From the NCBI RefSeq assembly GCF_026745355.1, contig NC_079203.1, forward strand, positions 55,600,141 to 55,664,140: a stretch of DNA of 64,000 nucleotides, in the 5' to 3' direction. Source of the stretch: Beta vulgaris subsp. vulgaris (lineage: Eukaryota > Streptophyta > Magnoliopsida > Caryophyllales > Amaranthaceae). This document shows positions 35,901-48,324 of the stretch, piece after piece (position 1 is the stretch's first letter; each line of letters opens with the position of its first letter). A program made the translations under genes and the position numbers. The notes under the pieces are model-generated. The model saw nothing but the letters and a program-made list of their open reading frames with translations, was not told the DNA's origin and did not search any database.

Positions 35901-38900
35901 TTTACCACCTCTTATTTTCCTTTTTCAATATTGCTTTATCATTCATTGTTAGAAGGTTAAAAATAGAACTCAAAATATATGGATTATAACTTTAACAACA
36001 TATCTATACTAATATATTAAAAGGTGTTCCTAAGCAAGGATATATGCCACGTGGCGCTATCTTTTAGTGTGTTTAATTTATATAAACACGCATATAATAA
36101 AAAATATAGAAAATGCATCTTATAAAATTTGATCCCATAACCTTATTTGGTGTTATATATATGAAGTAAAATGTTAATAAATGAAAATTTAAATTACTTG
36201 GGAGCCTAATAGTTGTTATTAAATAGTAGTTCATGTTCACCGACTAAGGCCTCGTTTAATGGTAGTCGTACAGGTCTCTGTAACGCTTGGGACGGCCCTG
36301 CTTATTCATCTAAACAAAGTTATGAGACCCTTAAAACTTGGTGGCCAATCTCTAATAGGATTGACCCTTTGTAGTAAATTCTCACCTTACTAAAGCTTCA
36401 AGTCCTATCTCTCCCTTTTGCCCACTTGGAGGATGATTTTCTGCGTGTTCAACACCTTACTTCACTAAGCGAGAATTAGGTGAAGTCTTCAGGAAGGGCT
36501 TGGCTTGTGATCAGGAGAGTTGCAGCTCAAACTATTTATATTGTGCGGTGGTTAAAAGTTCTCGCCTCAATGTGTTTAACTATCTTCAAAGTAGTTGAAG
36601 ATCATAGTGTTGCCTACGGAGAAACTCAACTGATCTCTTGCCCCTGTCCTTTTATTTTGCATGTCTTTCTTGTGCTCGACATTGAATAGGGAAACACATG
36701 CGCTTACCTGGTTGCTTCTTCGAGCTTTATTTAAGGAGTGGTTGGAAAGAAATAAAAACCTTGACGATCACCTAGAGAGTCAGAGAACAATTTGATTGTC
36801 ACATGTGACTTTACTGCAAAATTTGCAGCAATCCTTCTCAAGATAAAGTAATCCTGAGTGGACCGTGGCGTTAGAATAGACATCTGTAATCTAAAGAGAT
36901 TTATCAGATGTTTCGATAATTTTTCCAATGGCTTCACATGTTCAGGGCGACATGCACTTTTTCCTCTTGTGGTATTAAGTTTAGTACACTCTTCATTGTA
37001 CAACTCAGAGAAATGTTCTCATTGATTTTCAATAGCCAGCCTAATCATTGTGGGAATACCGACTTTCTAATGATTATATGTTTTCTTGGTAAACTACATT
37101 GGGTGCTTTTAATTTTGATGTTCCTTTCACAGATCTTCTGGACCGAGGTTGGAGAAGATCCGGTTGTTTCCTTTACAAACCTGAGATGGAAACGACATGC
37201 TGCCCTGCTTATACTATCAGACTGAGGGCAAATGATTTCTCACCTTCTAAAGAGCAACTTCGGGTGTCCAAGCGAATGCAAAGGTATGATCGAAGACTCT
37301 TGTTCTCAAATTTGGACTTTGAAATTTATGTTAATGCAACTTTGGTACTTGTCTTTACAGCAAAATATTCCTAGTTTTATATTGGTGTGAATCTTATGCT
37401 GCTGATTTCTAGATTTCTTTTTTCAAGTTTTTAATTAATTAATCGCTTTTTTCAACCCTTTATGAGAAAATGCTTTTGCACAAGAAAACTAGAAACTTTA
37501 TGTTACATCAAAGGCAAAGAACTCATTTGATCTGGCACCCTTTTCTATCTTTTTTATTTACTTTCTCATCTGTGGATACCCTTTCTAGTGCACTGGTGAA
37601 TGTGCCTTATCGAATCACCTGACACAGTATAATATCTGTTCTTCATTGCTTTGCCAATCTGCTAATTGTTTCTGTGATTAATGTCTAGGTACCTGGATGG
37701 AATATGGGATGGGAAAAAACAAGAACATGATGAAAAACCTGGGAACTCACAAGGACATGTTCATGATGATGAATTGTCCAACTCGTTTCGAATGGGATCT
37801 CTAGGAAGAAATGAACAGAAGACCAAGGAAGAAGAGTTATCGGATTATCTATCCAAACAGATTGATGATGCCATCCAGTTATTTGTTAAAAGCAAGGATT
37901 TACCATGTGATATTCAATATCCTAAAGGTATAGTAAAAATGGTTTCACAAACCAAAAAGAGACGGTTAGTTGAAGGATCAGAAGATCTCTTATATACAAG
38001 CAATATTTCATTTCAGATAGCGGCTATATTGAAACGGGAAAAGTCAGATGAAAATGATGTCCTGGTGTTAGAAGGAAAGAAAGATAGTTTGGTTGCAAAT
38101 GGGTCTTCATATAATTTATCCTCCAAATACATTTCAGAAGAGTTAGCAAATGTTTTGCAGCATCTTGTAGAAGTTCCCGATTTATCGGTAAAAGCCTGCA
38201 ATGGACACTTAAACTTCTACTCTGCAGTAAAGGAGGTCCATTCTGATAAAGATTCTCATCTAGTTGCTCTCTCCAAAGAATGTTCACTGCAAGAAAGTAA
38301 AGGACATGGTGTGAAACCCGAAAAGCCTCAGAGAAAGAAACGAAAACTGGAGATACTTTTGAATAGGTCCAGTTTTGATCCCGAAGAGTTTGCCCTGTAT
38401 AAAAAATATCAAACAAAAGTTCATGATGATGAACCTGGTAGCATCACGCAGCACTCTTATAAGAGGTTTCTTGTTGATACTCCCTTGATATATGTTCCTC
38501 CAACTGGTGATGATAGTGTTCCTCCTTGTGGGCTTGGCTCCTTCCATCAACAGTATCGAATTGATGGCCGACTCATCGCAGTTGGGGTTATTGATATCCT
38601 TCCTCAGTGTGTATCAAGCAAATATTTATTCTGGGACCCTGATCTTGCTTTTCTATCACTTGGTAAATACTCTGTCCTACAAGAGATAAGTTGTGTAAAA
38701 GAGAACCAACATAATTGTTCAAGTCTTCAATACTACTATCTTGGCTATTACATTCACTCCTGCAGCAAGATGAGATATAAAGCAGCTTATCGTCCATCAG
38801 AACTTCTATGTCCTCTCCGTTACAAGTAAGTTCTCTTCTTGAATGTGATAACTAGCATAAGTGTGCGGTGCTTCCTTAGTGCCTTCCTGAGCATGTTATT

Positions 38901-40220
38901 ATGCACATTATCAAATCTTCCCTTCCCTGTATTAAGGTCTTAGGGGAAGCTTGGTTCGCACAAGAGAAAGGAAACAAGAGAAGGAGCTCAATTCTTTTGT
39001 TTGGTTTAAGTAGGGAAAGAATACCAATTTCCTTTTATTCTCTTTGGTTTCTGAATTAAAATACAAAGCTCATCCTGAAGCTAACACCTCAAAACACTAT
39101 TGTCAACTTGTCGTTCAATGGACCCCGAGAAACATCGTTGCTGTCACCATCTTCGTCCATTGTTGCCTTCATCATCTGACCATCTCCCACCACCTCAGTG
39201 TCAACCCACCCTCCAACTCTCTGCCAACTGATTTTATGAATTCACTGGACCTTGAGTTCAACTTGCCACTGCAAGTCAGTTGTAACTGAAATCTGGTCGG
39301 ACCATGAATCGACCATCATTTTGTCTGGTTGAGTCCGAAACTCACTTAGCTGTTTGTCACGCACCACTGATTATTCCTTCCTTTTCCTTTTCTTGAAACC
39401 CCCAAACCAAAAAACCCCTTAGTTGTATTACTGGGAAGAGCAGGTAGGGCTTGCCACTTCTCCCTCTCTTTTTTCCTGTGTTTGTGTTGGGTGACAAGCT
39501 TGAGCTTTTGTAGCAAATATCACTTTGCGTTGATAGTTTGGCATATCAACTGGAAATCCTATCTGTGTCTGTATTCTTGCTTTGAAGAGTTTGTTTATAG
39601 TCTTAATTTCCTTTCTTTAACAGAAGCTGATCTTGTTGTAGGTGGATCACATTTGATGTCGCGAAATCGTTGCTTGACAGAGCGCGGTATGCCGTGCTGT
39701 CAGACTATGCTAATATGCAAAACGGGGACTCAGCATCGGACCAAGAATTGGGAAAGCTCTTGGATCAGCAGCATGATGACCCTGGTGATGGAGATTTGAA
39801 TGACTCTCATGTAGGTGGAGATCAGAAGACACTCAACTCCGATTCTGATTCATCAGATGATGAACTGTTACCTGAAACCAATGATCATGCTGCTGTTACA
39901 ATTGAGAATGGCGACATTGGCCGCATTTTTCTTGATTTGAGGGGAACTCGTCTTAGATATCAGGTATATTATAATTTACAGAACTATTGCGTGCTTCCAA
40001 GCAAAGTTTCTAAAGTTTTTACTTGGCCAATCTTGGAATGAGAACCAATATGAATTTACAATTGACGATGCCTCTCCTCTTTATTTTCCTTTTTAAATTG
40101 AAGGACTTGCAACTAGCTCTTCGTCCAGATGATCGAGCGCAAGTAGAAAAACAATTATTGAGATACATGAAGGTTGTTGGCCCACAGCTCTCAGAAAGAA
40201 TGGTTTATTTGCTTGGTTAG
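32967..40220 (+). CDS. ATE1: Arginyl-tRNA--protein transferase
   Basis: Six exons: 32967-33087, 33870-33908, 37133-37283, 37689-38825, 39642-39963 and 40104-40220. They join into 1887 nt, 628 residues plus stop, near the Arabidopsis ATE1 length. The N-terminal ATE domain has RRRSTCGYCKSGRRSS (Cys27, Cys30), TVYDYQDLLDRGWRRSG and ETTCCPAYTIRL (Cys76, Cys77); these four cysteines are the conserved set needed in yeast ATE1 and linked to Fe-S cluster binding. The C-terminal domain starts near KRKLEILL and includes YKRFLVDTPL, IDGRLIAVGVIDILPQCVSS, YLGYYIHSCSKMRYKAAYRP. The enzyme adds Arg from Arg-tRNA to N-terminal Asp, Glu or oxidised Cys, marking proteins for the N-degron pathway. Of two adjacent ATGs the first is used. 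Intron 2 is 3.2 kb and holds several repeats. Very secure. Confidence 0.96.
34046..34312. repeat. Tandem duplication in ATE1 intron 2
   Basis: GACATGATTAAGTTAGTGCT begins at about 34046 and again at 34164. The units share CATTATACTGCTTAGCATCG, AATAGTTGTTCCT, CCACGTA and CTTCTTATCCACTTTCTTA; the second has about 30 extra bases before the last block. Near-identity points to a recent duplication. Confidence 0.85.
34622..34790. mobile_element. MITE-like element in ATE1 intron 2
   Basis: Left end GGCTCTGTTTACTTCACCTTGA and right end TCAGGTGAAGAGAATA are partial inverted copies. The inside has several AAGTT(C/T)AG and AATAAGT units, also seen in similar remnants elsewhere in the window (about 46440-46590 and 57120-57180). 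Superfamily uncertain. Confidence 0.4.
34879..35005. repeat. Near-perfect hairpin, 37-bp arms
   Basis: 34879-34916 and the reverse complement of 34969-35005 match except for one T/C difference and one A bulge, with a 52-nt loop. On the plus strand the hairpin starts TTATGGAGATTGAAG and closes ATCTCCATAA. It lies in ATE1 intron 2 in sense orientation. It could be a minute MITE or a small-RNA hairpin; no target-site duplication is evident. Confidence 0.8.
35808..35945 (+). mobile_element. tRNA-derived SINE fragment
   Basis: Contains an A-box-like GAGTGGTTAAGG (about 35819-35830) and a B-box-like AGTTCGAATC (about 35880-35889) at tRNA spacing. No full tail or target duplication found; borders approximate. 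Confidence 0.5.
36003..36060 (+). mobile_element. Helitron 5'-end-like sequence
   Basis: TCTATACTAATATATTAAAAG after an A, the usual 5' terminus of plant Helitrons. A matching CTRR end with hairpin was not found downstream in the intron, so it may be truncated or a chance match. Confidence 0.3.
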
Positions 40221-41806
40221 TTTCGTTAATCTTTAAACATGGTTTGCGACATGGGAGTTCATGGTAACGTTGCTATGTAGGTGCCATGGTGACTGTTGGT
40301 CCTTTCATTGATTGTTATGCTAATGTTGAAACAATTATACGGCGTATTTGCATGTAAAGGGGTGCTCTTATGGATGGTTCAAGTTTCTTTCCGCTTTCTT
40401 CTTTTCCTCTCACTCACATAGGGAGGAGGTATGTCTTACGTGGAGTTCTTTGCTTCAGCAGGATTAGTAACTTTGTTGTTGTATTACTATTTGGGGGTTG
40501 TTTTCCTATGAGGCTGTGGACTATAACTAGACTCAAATTTGAACCCATTTGTTTGGTTCTATTGGTGATTATATTAGCTCCTTTTTTTTCAATCCCAACT
40601 TTGTGTCTTCCCTTTGTCGAACTGACTTATTTTTCAACTTATGCATATAGTTATAAATTGTTGAACAAATTTCTAGGCCGAGCCTTGTGCGGAGTGTTGA
40701 TAGCTTGATGCTGCATCTACTTTCTTGATTTCTGATTAATCTAGGATTCAAACACATAACCTTTGAAATGTAATGTGAGAATTTAACCACTAATCTATTA
40801 TAATTTGAATGTTTAATATTTTAAAGTAAAACATTATAAAGTCTTATAATTATATGTAATTATAAAAGCATGTAGACACGTTTTTTGATTTAAACCTTTT
40901 TATTAAAATTGTTATTTTTATCTCCAATCTCTTAGAAGTTTTTTTTTTTGAACAACTTATCATGCCATAGTGTCCATTTTTCAATTTCACACTAGAGAGA
41001 ATATTACGAAAAACTAATATAATCAATTATGAAATTTATGAATAGTAAGTAATACATTCGTAACTAACCTTATCATTCGGATTAAAATATTAGTTTTTAT
41101 TTGTTTCCTGATAAAAATATTATAAAGGCTATTTGATCAAAGATCGTTTTGTAATCTATGGAAATTTCCAAAAATAGGGGGAGTAATATCTGAGGAGTGG
41201 TTAGCTAATTTAGCTTATTTCCTTCTAAGACGAACACGTTTGACTCTGCAATTTCGAAGTGTCACGTAATAGTCAAAGTAATTGCAACATTAAGAAAAGC
41301 CCCTCTTTAATTAACATATTGAAGCTATGCGTTTCCTCCTCAAATGAACATAATAAATTATAGAGATTAATAAATGTAGTACAACTATATAATCCCAGAA
41401 TTTGTGAAATAAGCGGTCATCAAAAATCTATGTAATCCCGTAAATATTTCTTCCCTCTAATCCTCAAATATTACATTGCTATATACTAATCTCAAAAAAC
41501 TAAATACAAATAATACTGTTCTCCAAAAAAACTAAAAAAATTGATGTTGTTTATTTGATAAATTTGCTAGATTTATTACAATCTTTCTCTCTTCCCCTAT
41601 TCATACCCTTCATTTTTGGGAGGATTTTTGATACCAACCTGGGATTTTACATGTAATTCGGGCAAAACAACTTTCATTTTGCATGAAACTTTAACGTTTC
41701 AGGGACATTGATCAACAGGTATTACATTTTTTCTCTTTTTTAATTTTTATCTTGGATTATCATTCATTGTTCAAATTCATAGTTTTTGCAGTTAAGCTAA
41801 ATTATA
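40221..41806. other. Spacer between ATE1 and the pseudokinase gene
   Basis: ATE1 3' UTR followed by AT-rich DNA. No gene seen; the open frame at 40370-40708 is hydrophobic and AT-driven and is rejected. The last 90 bp (about 41640-41718) probably belong to the leader of the next gene. Confidence 0.5.
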
Positions 41807-42064
41807 CTCCCTCCGTTTCGTTTTAATTGTTACACTTTGATATTTTACACTATTCACAAATTTCACTTTGACCATCATTTGTGATTTATACACGGATGAA
41901 AATAGTCATATGGGATCTTGTCAGATCATCATAACATGTATTTTATTAATATGTACATTTTATGATTTTTATAAATACAAAACTAAAGATATACGTCCGT
42001 AAAGTTTTGTATTGACATGTGTGAAAAGTGTAAGGGTGTAGATTTTAAAATGAAACGGACGGAG
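41807..42064. mobile_element. Stowaway MITE in the leader intron of the pseudokinase gene
   Basis: Ends CTCCCTCCGTTTCGTTTTAA and the inverted right end (TTTTAAAATGAAACGGACGGAG) with TA at both flanks (41805-41806, 42065-42066). 258 bp. Contains the box GTCATATGGGATCTTGTCAG common to other elements here. It lies inside a possible 5'-UTR intron, 41719-42134. Confidence 0.85.
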
Positions 42065-42262
42065 TATTGATCAATATGAGGTAAAATTTTAGCATTTACA
42101 TTTTCCCCCTGATTATTCTAATATTTTGTTACAGGGTACATTTATCTGAAAAGACCCAGAAATTTTGATCACAAAAGAAGACACTTTTTCTTAGGAGAAA
42201 AGACCCAGAAAGAAAAAAAAAACAGATATCTAGAATTTGTACCCTTAAAAATTGGGTATAAA

Positions 42263-45037
42263 ATGGAACACTTCAGGCAAATTGGAGAAGTTTTAGGAAG
42301 CATGAAAGCTTTAATGATATTACAAGACAATATTCAGATAAACAAGAGGCAGTGCAGTTTTTTGTTTGACATGTTTAATTTAGCCTTTGAGACATTGTCA
42401 GAAGAGATTAAGCAAAACCTTAGATTAGAAGAGAAGAACACAAAATGGAGAGCATTAGATCAACCTTTAAAGGAGCTTCATAGAGTATTTAAAGAAGCAG
42501 AATTGTATATGAAACAATGCATGGATTCTAATAAAAATTGGTGGGCGAAAGCGATTTACTTTCATAACAGTCAAGAGTGTATTGAATTTCATATGCATGA
42601 CTTGCTGTGTTATTTTGCAATCGTTATCGAAGCGATTGAAACAGCTGGGGAGATATCAGGGCTTGACATAGATGAGATGAAGAAGAAGAGAATCATACTC
42701 TCTAACAAGTATGATATGACTTGGAATGATCCAAAACTATTCTCTTGGAAATATGGGAAACAATATTTGATTTCCAATGATATTTTAAGTAAAATGCATA
42801 ATGCTCCGAAAGAGGATAAGTGGCTTCTGATAGGAATGATCAAGGAGAAGAAGGTTTCTGGTTCGTCTATCATGAGTAAACAACTCAGTGATTTACTTGT
42901 GAAGAAACTGAATGAGGAAGAATTGCTCTGCCATAGTACTTCGGTTTTAACTGGAGCAAGAGATTATCAAGTGAGAAGGCGGTTAGGTGGGGGAATAATG
43001 CAGTGTAAAGAGATACAATGGTTAGGGGAGAGTTTTGTTTTGAGACACTTTTTTGGAGAGTCTTCATTGTTAAATTCGGAAATTTCTTCATTGATGTCTC
43101 TTTCACACCCTAATGTAGGTCATTATCTTTGTGGATTTCATGACGAGGAAAAGAAAGAGTATTTCGTTGTGATGGAGTTGATGAGCAAAGATCTTAACTC
43201 CTATATTAAAGAGGTTTGTGGTTCAAAAAGGCGGATGCCCTTCTCTTTCCCAGCTGCAGTTGATATCATGCTCCAAATCGCGAGAGGTATGGAATATTTA
43301 CACTCAAAGAAGATATATCATGGAGATTTGAACCCTTCGAATGTTCTTATCAAGCCTAGAAATTCATCTTCAGAGGGTTACTTTCATGCTAAAATCTCTG
43401 GTTTTGGTTTAAAGGGTGTTAAAACTGTGGCTTCTAGGACCTCCTCGCCGAACCAAAATGGAATACAACCATCTTTTATTTGGCATGCCCCTGAAGTCCT
43501 GATCGAGCAAGAAAAGGCAGGAAGTAGTAGTGGAAAAGACTTCAAGTACTACTCTGAGAAAGCTGATGTTTATAGCTTTGGGATGCTTTGTTTTGAGGTT
43601 TTGACAGGAAAAGTTCCTTTCGAAGATGGGCATCTTCAGGGAGATAAAATGAGTAGAAATATAAAGGCAGGAGAGCGGCCTTTATTTCCATTTGCTTTGC
43701 CAAAGTATTTTGCAAATCTGACTAAGAGGTGCTGGCAAACAGACCCAACTCAGAGACCAAATTTCTCATCAATTTGTAGGATACTACGCTATATCAAGAG
43801 ATTGATTGTGATAAATCCTCATCTAGCTCACTCTGAAATTCCGTCGATAGTTCAAGTAGATTATTGTGATATAGAGGCCGGTTTCATGAAGAAGTTCGTG
43901 TCAGAGGCTAATGTTGCAGTAACTCCTGTATCACAGATACCATTTCAGTTGTTTTCTTATAGATTAGCTGAGAAAGAGAAGCTTAATGACGGGATCAGTA
44001 AAAAAAAGAGTTGGGAATCACATAGCGAGGTTGTTATGTCATCTCATATGGATGATATGGCTAATGGTATTTTTGAAGGCTCATTTTCACCAGCTCATGA
44101 CACCAAGTCTATGTGCTTAGAGATTCCTGAGAAGAGACTTTCAGTTTTCAGGAGGATTAATGGCCTGACCACAACCACAAATAAGCAGTTCTTGCAAAGA
44201 CGCAATACAATGTCCGTGTTTCAGGAAATCCCGGAGAATAATCTTCCGATCCTAAGGAAATCAAAAGGTGTAGCAGCTGGTGACTCGTCTTTGCTAGTGC
44301 ACACTGCAAAGTCAGGCTGCTCAGAAATTCCTGAGAAGAAATCTTCACCTTTGAAGAAATGCAACACACTTTCTTCTCTCAAAGTTCCTGATGAGACACC
44401 ACCACTACCTGAATGTAGTGAGATCCCTGCAAAGAAACTTCCAGATAAGAAGGTTTTGTTTCAGAGGAAATCTAATAGTGCCAGAACGAGCAAAGATCCA
44501 GGTCAGTACTGCGCAATAACATGGGTTGCTCATTTAGGTTCTTTTGTATATTACTGTCATATACTATACCAGAATGATCTATAATGCACTGCAATAACTT
44601 TCGTCTTTTTAAGGGAAGAAAGAAACTGTAGTCGATAGACCCCTCTTTTGATGCAAAATCGTCTTACTAATCGTAGAGTAATCATCTCATAGCTTAGTAC
44701 TGGTAGATGTTACTTTCATGTTAAAAGCCAGTTCTTTGTAGGCCTTTCTCCTGGGGGCGGAGAGTCATGAAACTAGGGAAAATTTGCTTTCTGTTGTCAT
44801 AAGAAAAAATTACACCCTAATAAGCCTAGAAATATCATACTGAATTATCTTCACTGAACCACAGCAAATTCTGCAGGGAAAGCTAAAGGCAGAATGAAAG
44901 GACCATCATTGTTTAGTCCGCGAGGTCATAGTACCCGGATGACTGCAGAGAGACCACAACAACAATCCACTCCGCTGAAGCCATTTAGATATCAACAGAA
45001 ACAAGCTGGTCATTCACCAGATCACTCAAATCATTAG
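42263..45037 (+). CDS. Plant MLKL-type pseudokinase (HeLo/DUF1221 plus kinase-like domain)
   Basis: Exons 42263-44501 and 44877-45037 join into 2400 nt, 799 residues plus stop. Residues 1 to about 190 form a helical domain of the DUF1221 (HeLo-like) kind, e.g. IGEVLGSMKALMILQ and HMHDLLCYFAIVIEAIE. A kinase-like domain runs about 235-515: LGGGIMQC in the loop, FVLRHF where the ATP-binding Lys should be (Arg261), YHGDLNPSNVLI in place of HRD, KISGFGL in place of DFG (Gly380), and WHAPEVL, ADVYSFGM, RCWQTDPTQRP as in active kinases. Loss of the VAIK Lys and DFG Asp predicts no catalysis. Plant MLKL proteins of this layout limit biotrophic pathogens and can trigger cell death. The tail carries four EIPEK-like repeats and a basic end. 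A leader intron (41719-42134) with a MITE is likely. Start is the first ATG giving the full helical domain. Confidence 0.88.
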
Positions 45038-46042
45038 TTCATCGATCAGCACTGAAAATTACTTTCAACTCTTCCTACATTTTATGTTATGTGGTAATCA
45101 CTGCTCCCCCTAGTTGGTGTGTAAGTGTGGAGGTTGATCATGATCCTTTGAGAGCGCATTGCGCCCTGAATTGCTTTGAGGACAGTGGGATTCTCTGGTC
45201 TTCCAAGTAGGAAGAAACATGGCTATTCACCTAATCGTTCTCAACTGAATAAAGACGTATCGACAATTTGATCCTTACTAGCTCTGTCATTCCTTAAAAA
45301 GGTAAGCTTTTCTAACAGTTACAGATACTCATAAACTCCTCTTTAATATAGACTTGTCCCTAACATGCCCAAAAACACCCCATGATTTTTCTTGCTCTCC
45401 CAAAATCCTCTATAATATCCCCTTTGTTCTCGAAAACTCTCGATTGTAAACAAATTCTATTTAGTTGTTAGGAACTGGGAATACCTCGTCTGCTCGTCAT
45501 TCCTTTTTGTAAGGGGTAAGAATAGTGAGATACGTCCGTCTTATGTGGAGAACGATAAGGTGATCGTCTGTAATCGCAGAATTACAATTTACACAAATAT
45601 TGTAATGCACTTGAGATTATCTTGTACTAATTTTAAGAAAGTTTTGGAGACATTAGGATTATGTTCTCTTATGCAGAGTTTTTTCTTGCACATTAGAAAA
45701 GAAGTTTGGACAAACATTTTTCTAAGTAATAGTAGTTCACATTTCTGATTTTGCAAGGTTTTTACTTTAAGAGCATACTTATGTGATCAAGAGATTTTTA
45801 TTGTTCTCTTAACTTTTTTTGGATATAGATTACATGTTTTTTGTAGCTTTGATATGTTTTCTAGTAAGACGTTCATCTCATTGTTAGATATCTAAATGTT
45901 CCCCGAACAAAAAAAATTAATGCATCGATATCAACTAGTATAACTGGTAAAAGTTGGAAAACCAATCAAAAGAGCAATAATTTCGTGAACAATTACCTAC
46001 TTGTTACTGAGAATAACTACTAATAATTTTTTTTTCTATCAA

Positions 46043-46168
46043 GAATTTTGGCATAGTGGCTAAGATTGAGGTACTGTGAACGATAAGTCACATGTTCGAA
46101 TCCCCCTTCCCTTCTTATATTGTATACTGCCTTTGTGGCTCATATGAATAAATTTTTTTTTTTTTTTT
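46043..46168 (+). mobile_element. tRNA-derived SINE with oligo(T) end
   Basis: Clear pol III promoter: A box TGGCATAGTGG (46049-46059) and B box TGTTCGAATCC (about 46093-46103), then a run of 16 T. The whole is too long after the B box and lacks a cloverleaf end, so it is a SINE and not a tRNA gene. Target duplication not found. Confidence 0.7.
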
Positions 46169-46697
46169 CCTTTTGGAAAAGAAACTTCATAATCATGAGA
46201 ATTTGTTCAACTCGCATCACCAACTAATATTTGCAATTAGTCGATCATGTCAAAAGAGGCTCATTTCTATTTCTCATAATTTTCCATTTTGAATTTTGTG
46301 TTGTTTCAAAACCCTCTAAAGTGCTCCATTGAAAATAGTTAGTAGGAAATTTTACAATCATATAAGGAAAATTTATTTTTGTTGATGTTGATATATTTTG
46401 ATTACGGAAAAGCCAAACGTGGCCGACCTTTAAACGATATAGGCTACGTTTTCTGGATTGGAAGAAAATGGATTAAACTGCGAGAAAATGAATTGAACTA
46501 CGAGAAAGTTGAACATGAGAGAGTGTATGAACTAAACTAAACTGTGATAAACTGAACAACGAGGAACCGAACTGAAAATAAGTCCAAAAAAACTGGCTTA
46601 TGTGATGGATAACGTGTTAAAAGTTTGTGTGTTTTATTTAAATTTATTAGCCATTTGTTCTTGTTTTTATATAAACAATAGAAATCCTCATAATATT

Positions 46698-46957
46698 ATA
46701 TTCATTTGTTCTGTTATAAATAAAACGTTTGCTTTTTCACGCAACCCAACGCGCTTCTTTTATCATCAATATCTTTAGTTGTGTACACGTAAAAAAATAT
46801 AAAAAAATTATAATTTGATAGTATGCATCGAGACGAATCTAACAAGATCCCACTTGACTATGTTTTTCTTTATATAATGACGATAAATTAGACTCGAAAT
46901 TAATTAATAAATAGTGTCATTTTAACCAATATTTCATTTTAAATAAAACGGAGGAAG
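46698..46957. mobile_element. Stowaway-like MITE, decayed left end
   Basis: Right end ATTTAAATAAAACGGAGGAAG is typical; the left end GTTCTGTTATAAATAAAACG is a degraded copy. Contains CTAACAAGATCCCACTTGACTATG, the reverse of the internal box in other elements. About 260 bp. Confidence 0.55.
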
Positions 46958-48324
46958 TAATTGTGAGAAGTATTCTGCCAAGACCTGCTCCACAATGTCT
47001 CCATCCACATCCCCTCAAAAAAAAAATGTCTCCATCCACATGCCTTATCTTAAAGGAATCAGAAAAATGCCAAAGTATCAACAAAGTGATGAGTTTCATC
47101 GACAATAATGGGCATATTATTGGTATTACTATCATCATTAGTAGTCTTTATCATCACTACATCACATTTATAGGTCTTGTCAACAACTATTCAAGAGTAA
47201 CCGATGGTCATAGGTTATAATGTTTGAGATTTACATATGGAGCAAATGATTTATTACAAATCCTAAAAAGGGTATATATTTATAATTGCAAATGTGTGAG
47301 GTTTGCATATGGAGCAAATGATTTGATTTCTCCACTCATCTATATAGGCATATAAGTAGCATAGGAAGTTGCATTGCAAGTATTTGCAACGAGTAATTCG
47401 ACTAATCTCTCACATTCAAAATTTCGAGTTAGAATGATCTTTGGTCATTGCAAACTTTTGATGTATGAAAGTAATCGAGAGGTACGGTTATGCAGATAAA
47501 ACTTGGTTGACCCACTACTAATATAATTTAATGTAAGGTGAAATCTAACTCAACATTTAACAATTATTCTTTAATGATCTATTAGGAGTGGGTAATCTAT
47601 CCAGTGAATAGATGTAGTTATGTCAAGATTAGGCTATCGATGTAATAGTACTCGAATAGTCTAATAGCATTAGCTTTATCGCTAGATTCCTGGGCTACTT
47701 TACTTCAATGTCTTGAAACATGTTGATATTATAACGACGGTATATTTGCAATTTGCAAATAGAATAAATGTCATTAACAATGGTTTCGGTCAAGGAAATA
47801 CATAGAAGTAGTGCTAGGGGAATTTCATCACTTGGTGCACGACTAAGGTTTGATGCTCGACATGTAAATTAAAACAACTAGATATATGGATCTCTTTTAA
47901 CCTCTAAGAATGAACGGTTGAAAAATGTAACATATTATGTTCAAGATAATTTTTGGTGATATATTCAACAAAAATAATAGTTTACTTATTACAAAAGGTT
48001 GTATATTTATACAAGTAGTAGGTAAAATCTAACATATAAATTGATAATAGGTATATTAGAAAAAAAAAATGATGTTTTTGGTTTCAATATAATCTTATAA
48101 TGATTAAATGTGCAGTGTTTTTTTACTAGATACACTTTTTTTTATGATCTGAACAAAAATGTGTAGAACGATTCTGAATCGAGTAAAGCTCTCAGCAATT
48201 TTTCACTAGAGGTCCTATTCATAATTTATCCCTCACCAAAATCTTTAGTCATAAATGAATTCTTAACTGGGGATTTGGGGAAGTGCCATGTTTCAATTCT
48301 AGTTAGTTCTCATCAAAAGGATTT

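Larger units (their letters stand above)
45038..48305. other. Intergenic, transposon-rich
   Basis: No gene recognised between the pseudokinase gene and the Yippee gene. Besides the SINE and Stowaway entries, a 27-bp direct repeat containing CATATGGAGCAAATGATTT lies at about 47230-47250 and 47305-47325, and about 46440-46600 holds a GAACTGAAAATAAGTCC-type decayed element also seen near 12880-12960. Short open frames are not protein-like. Confidence 0.45.

Noticed and set aside
40370..40708. 112-codon frame after ATE1
   Set aside because: Hydrophobic, AT-driven, no conserved pattern; lies in the 3' flank of ATE1.
46049..46103. tRNA gene suggested by perfect A and B boxes
   Set aside because: No acceptor stem or full cloverleaf, and a T-run end; a SINE fits better.
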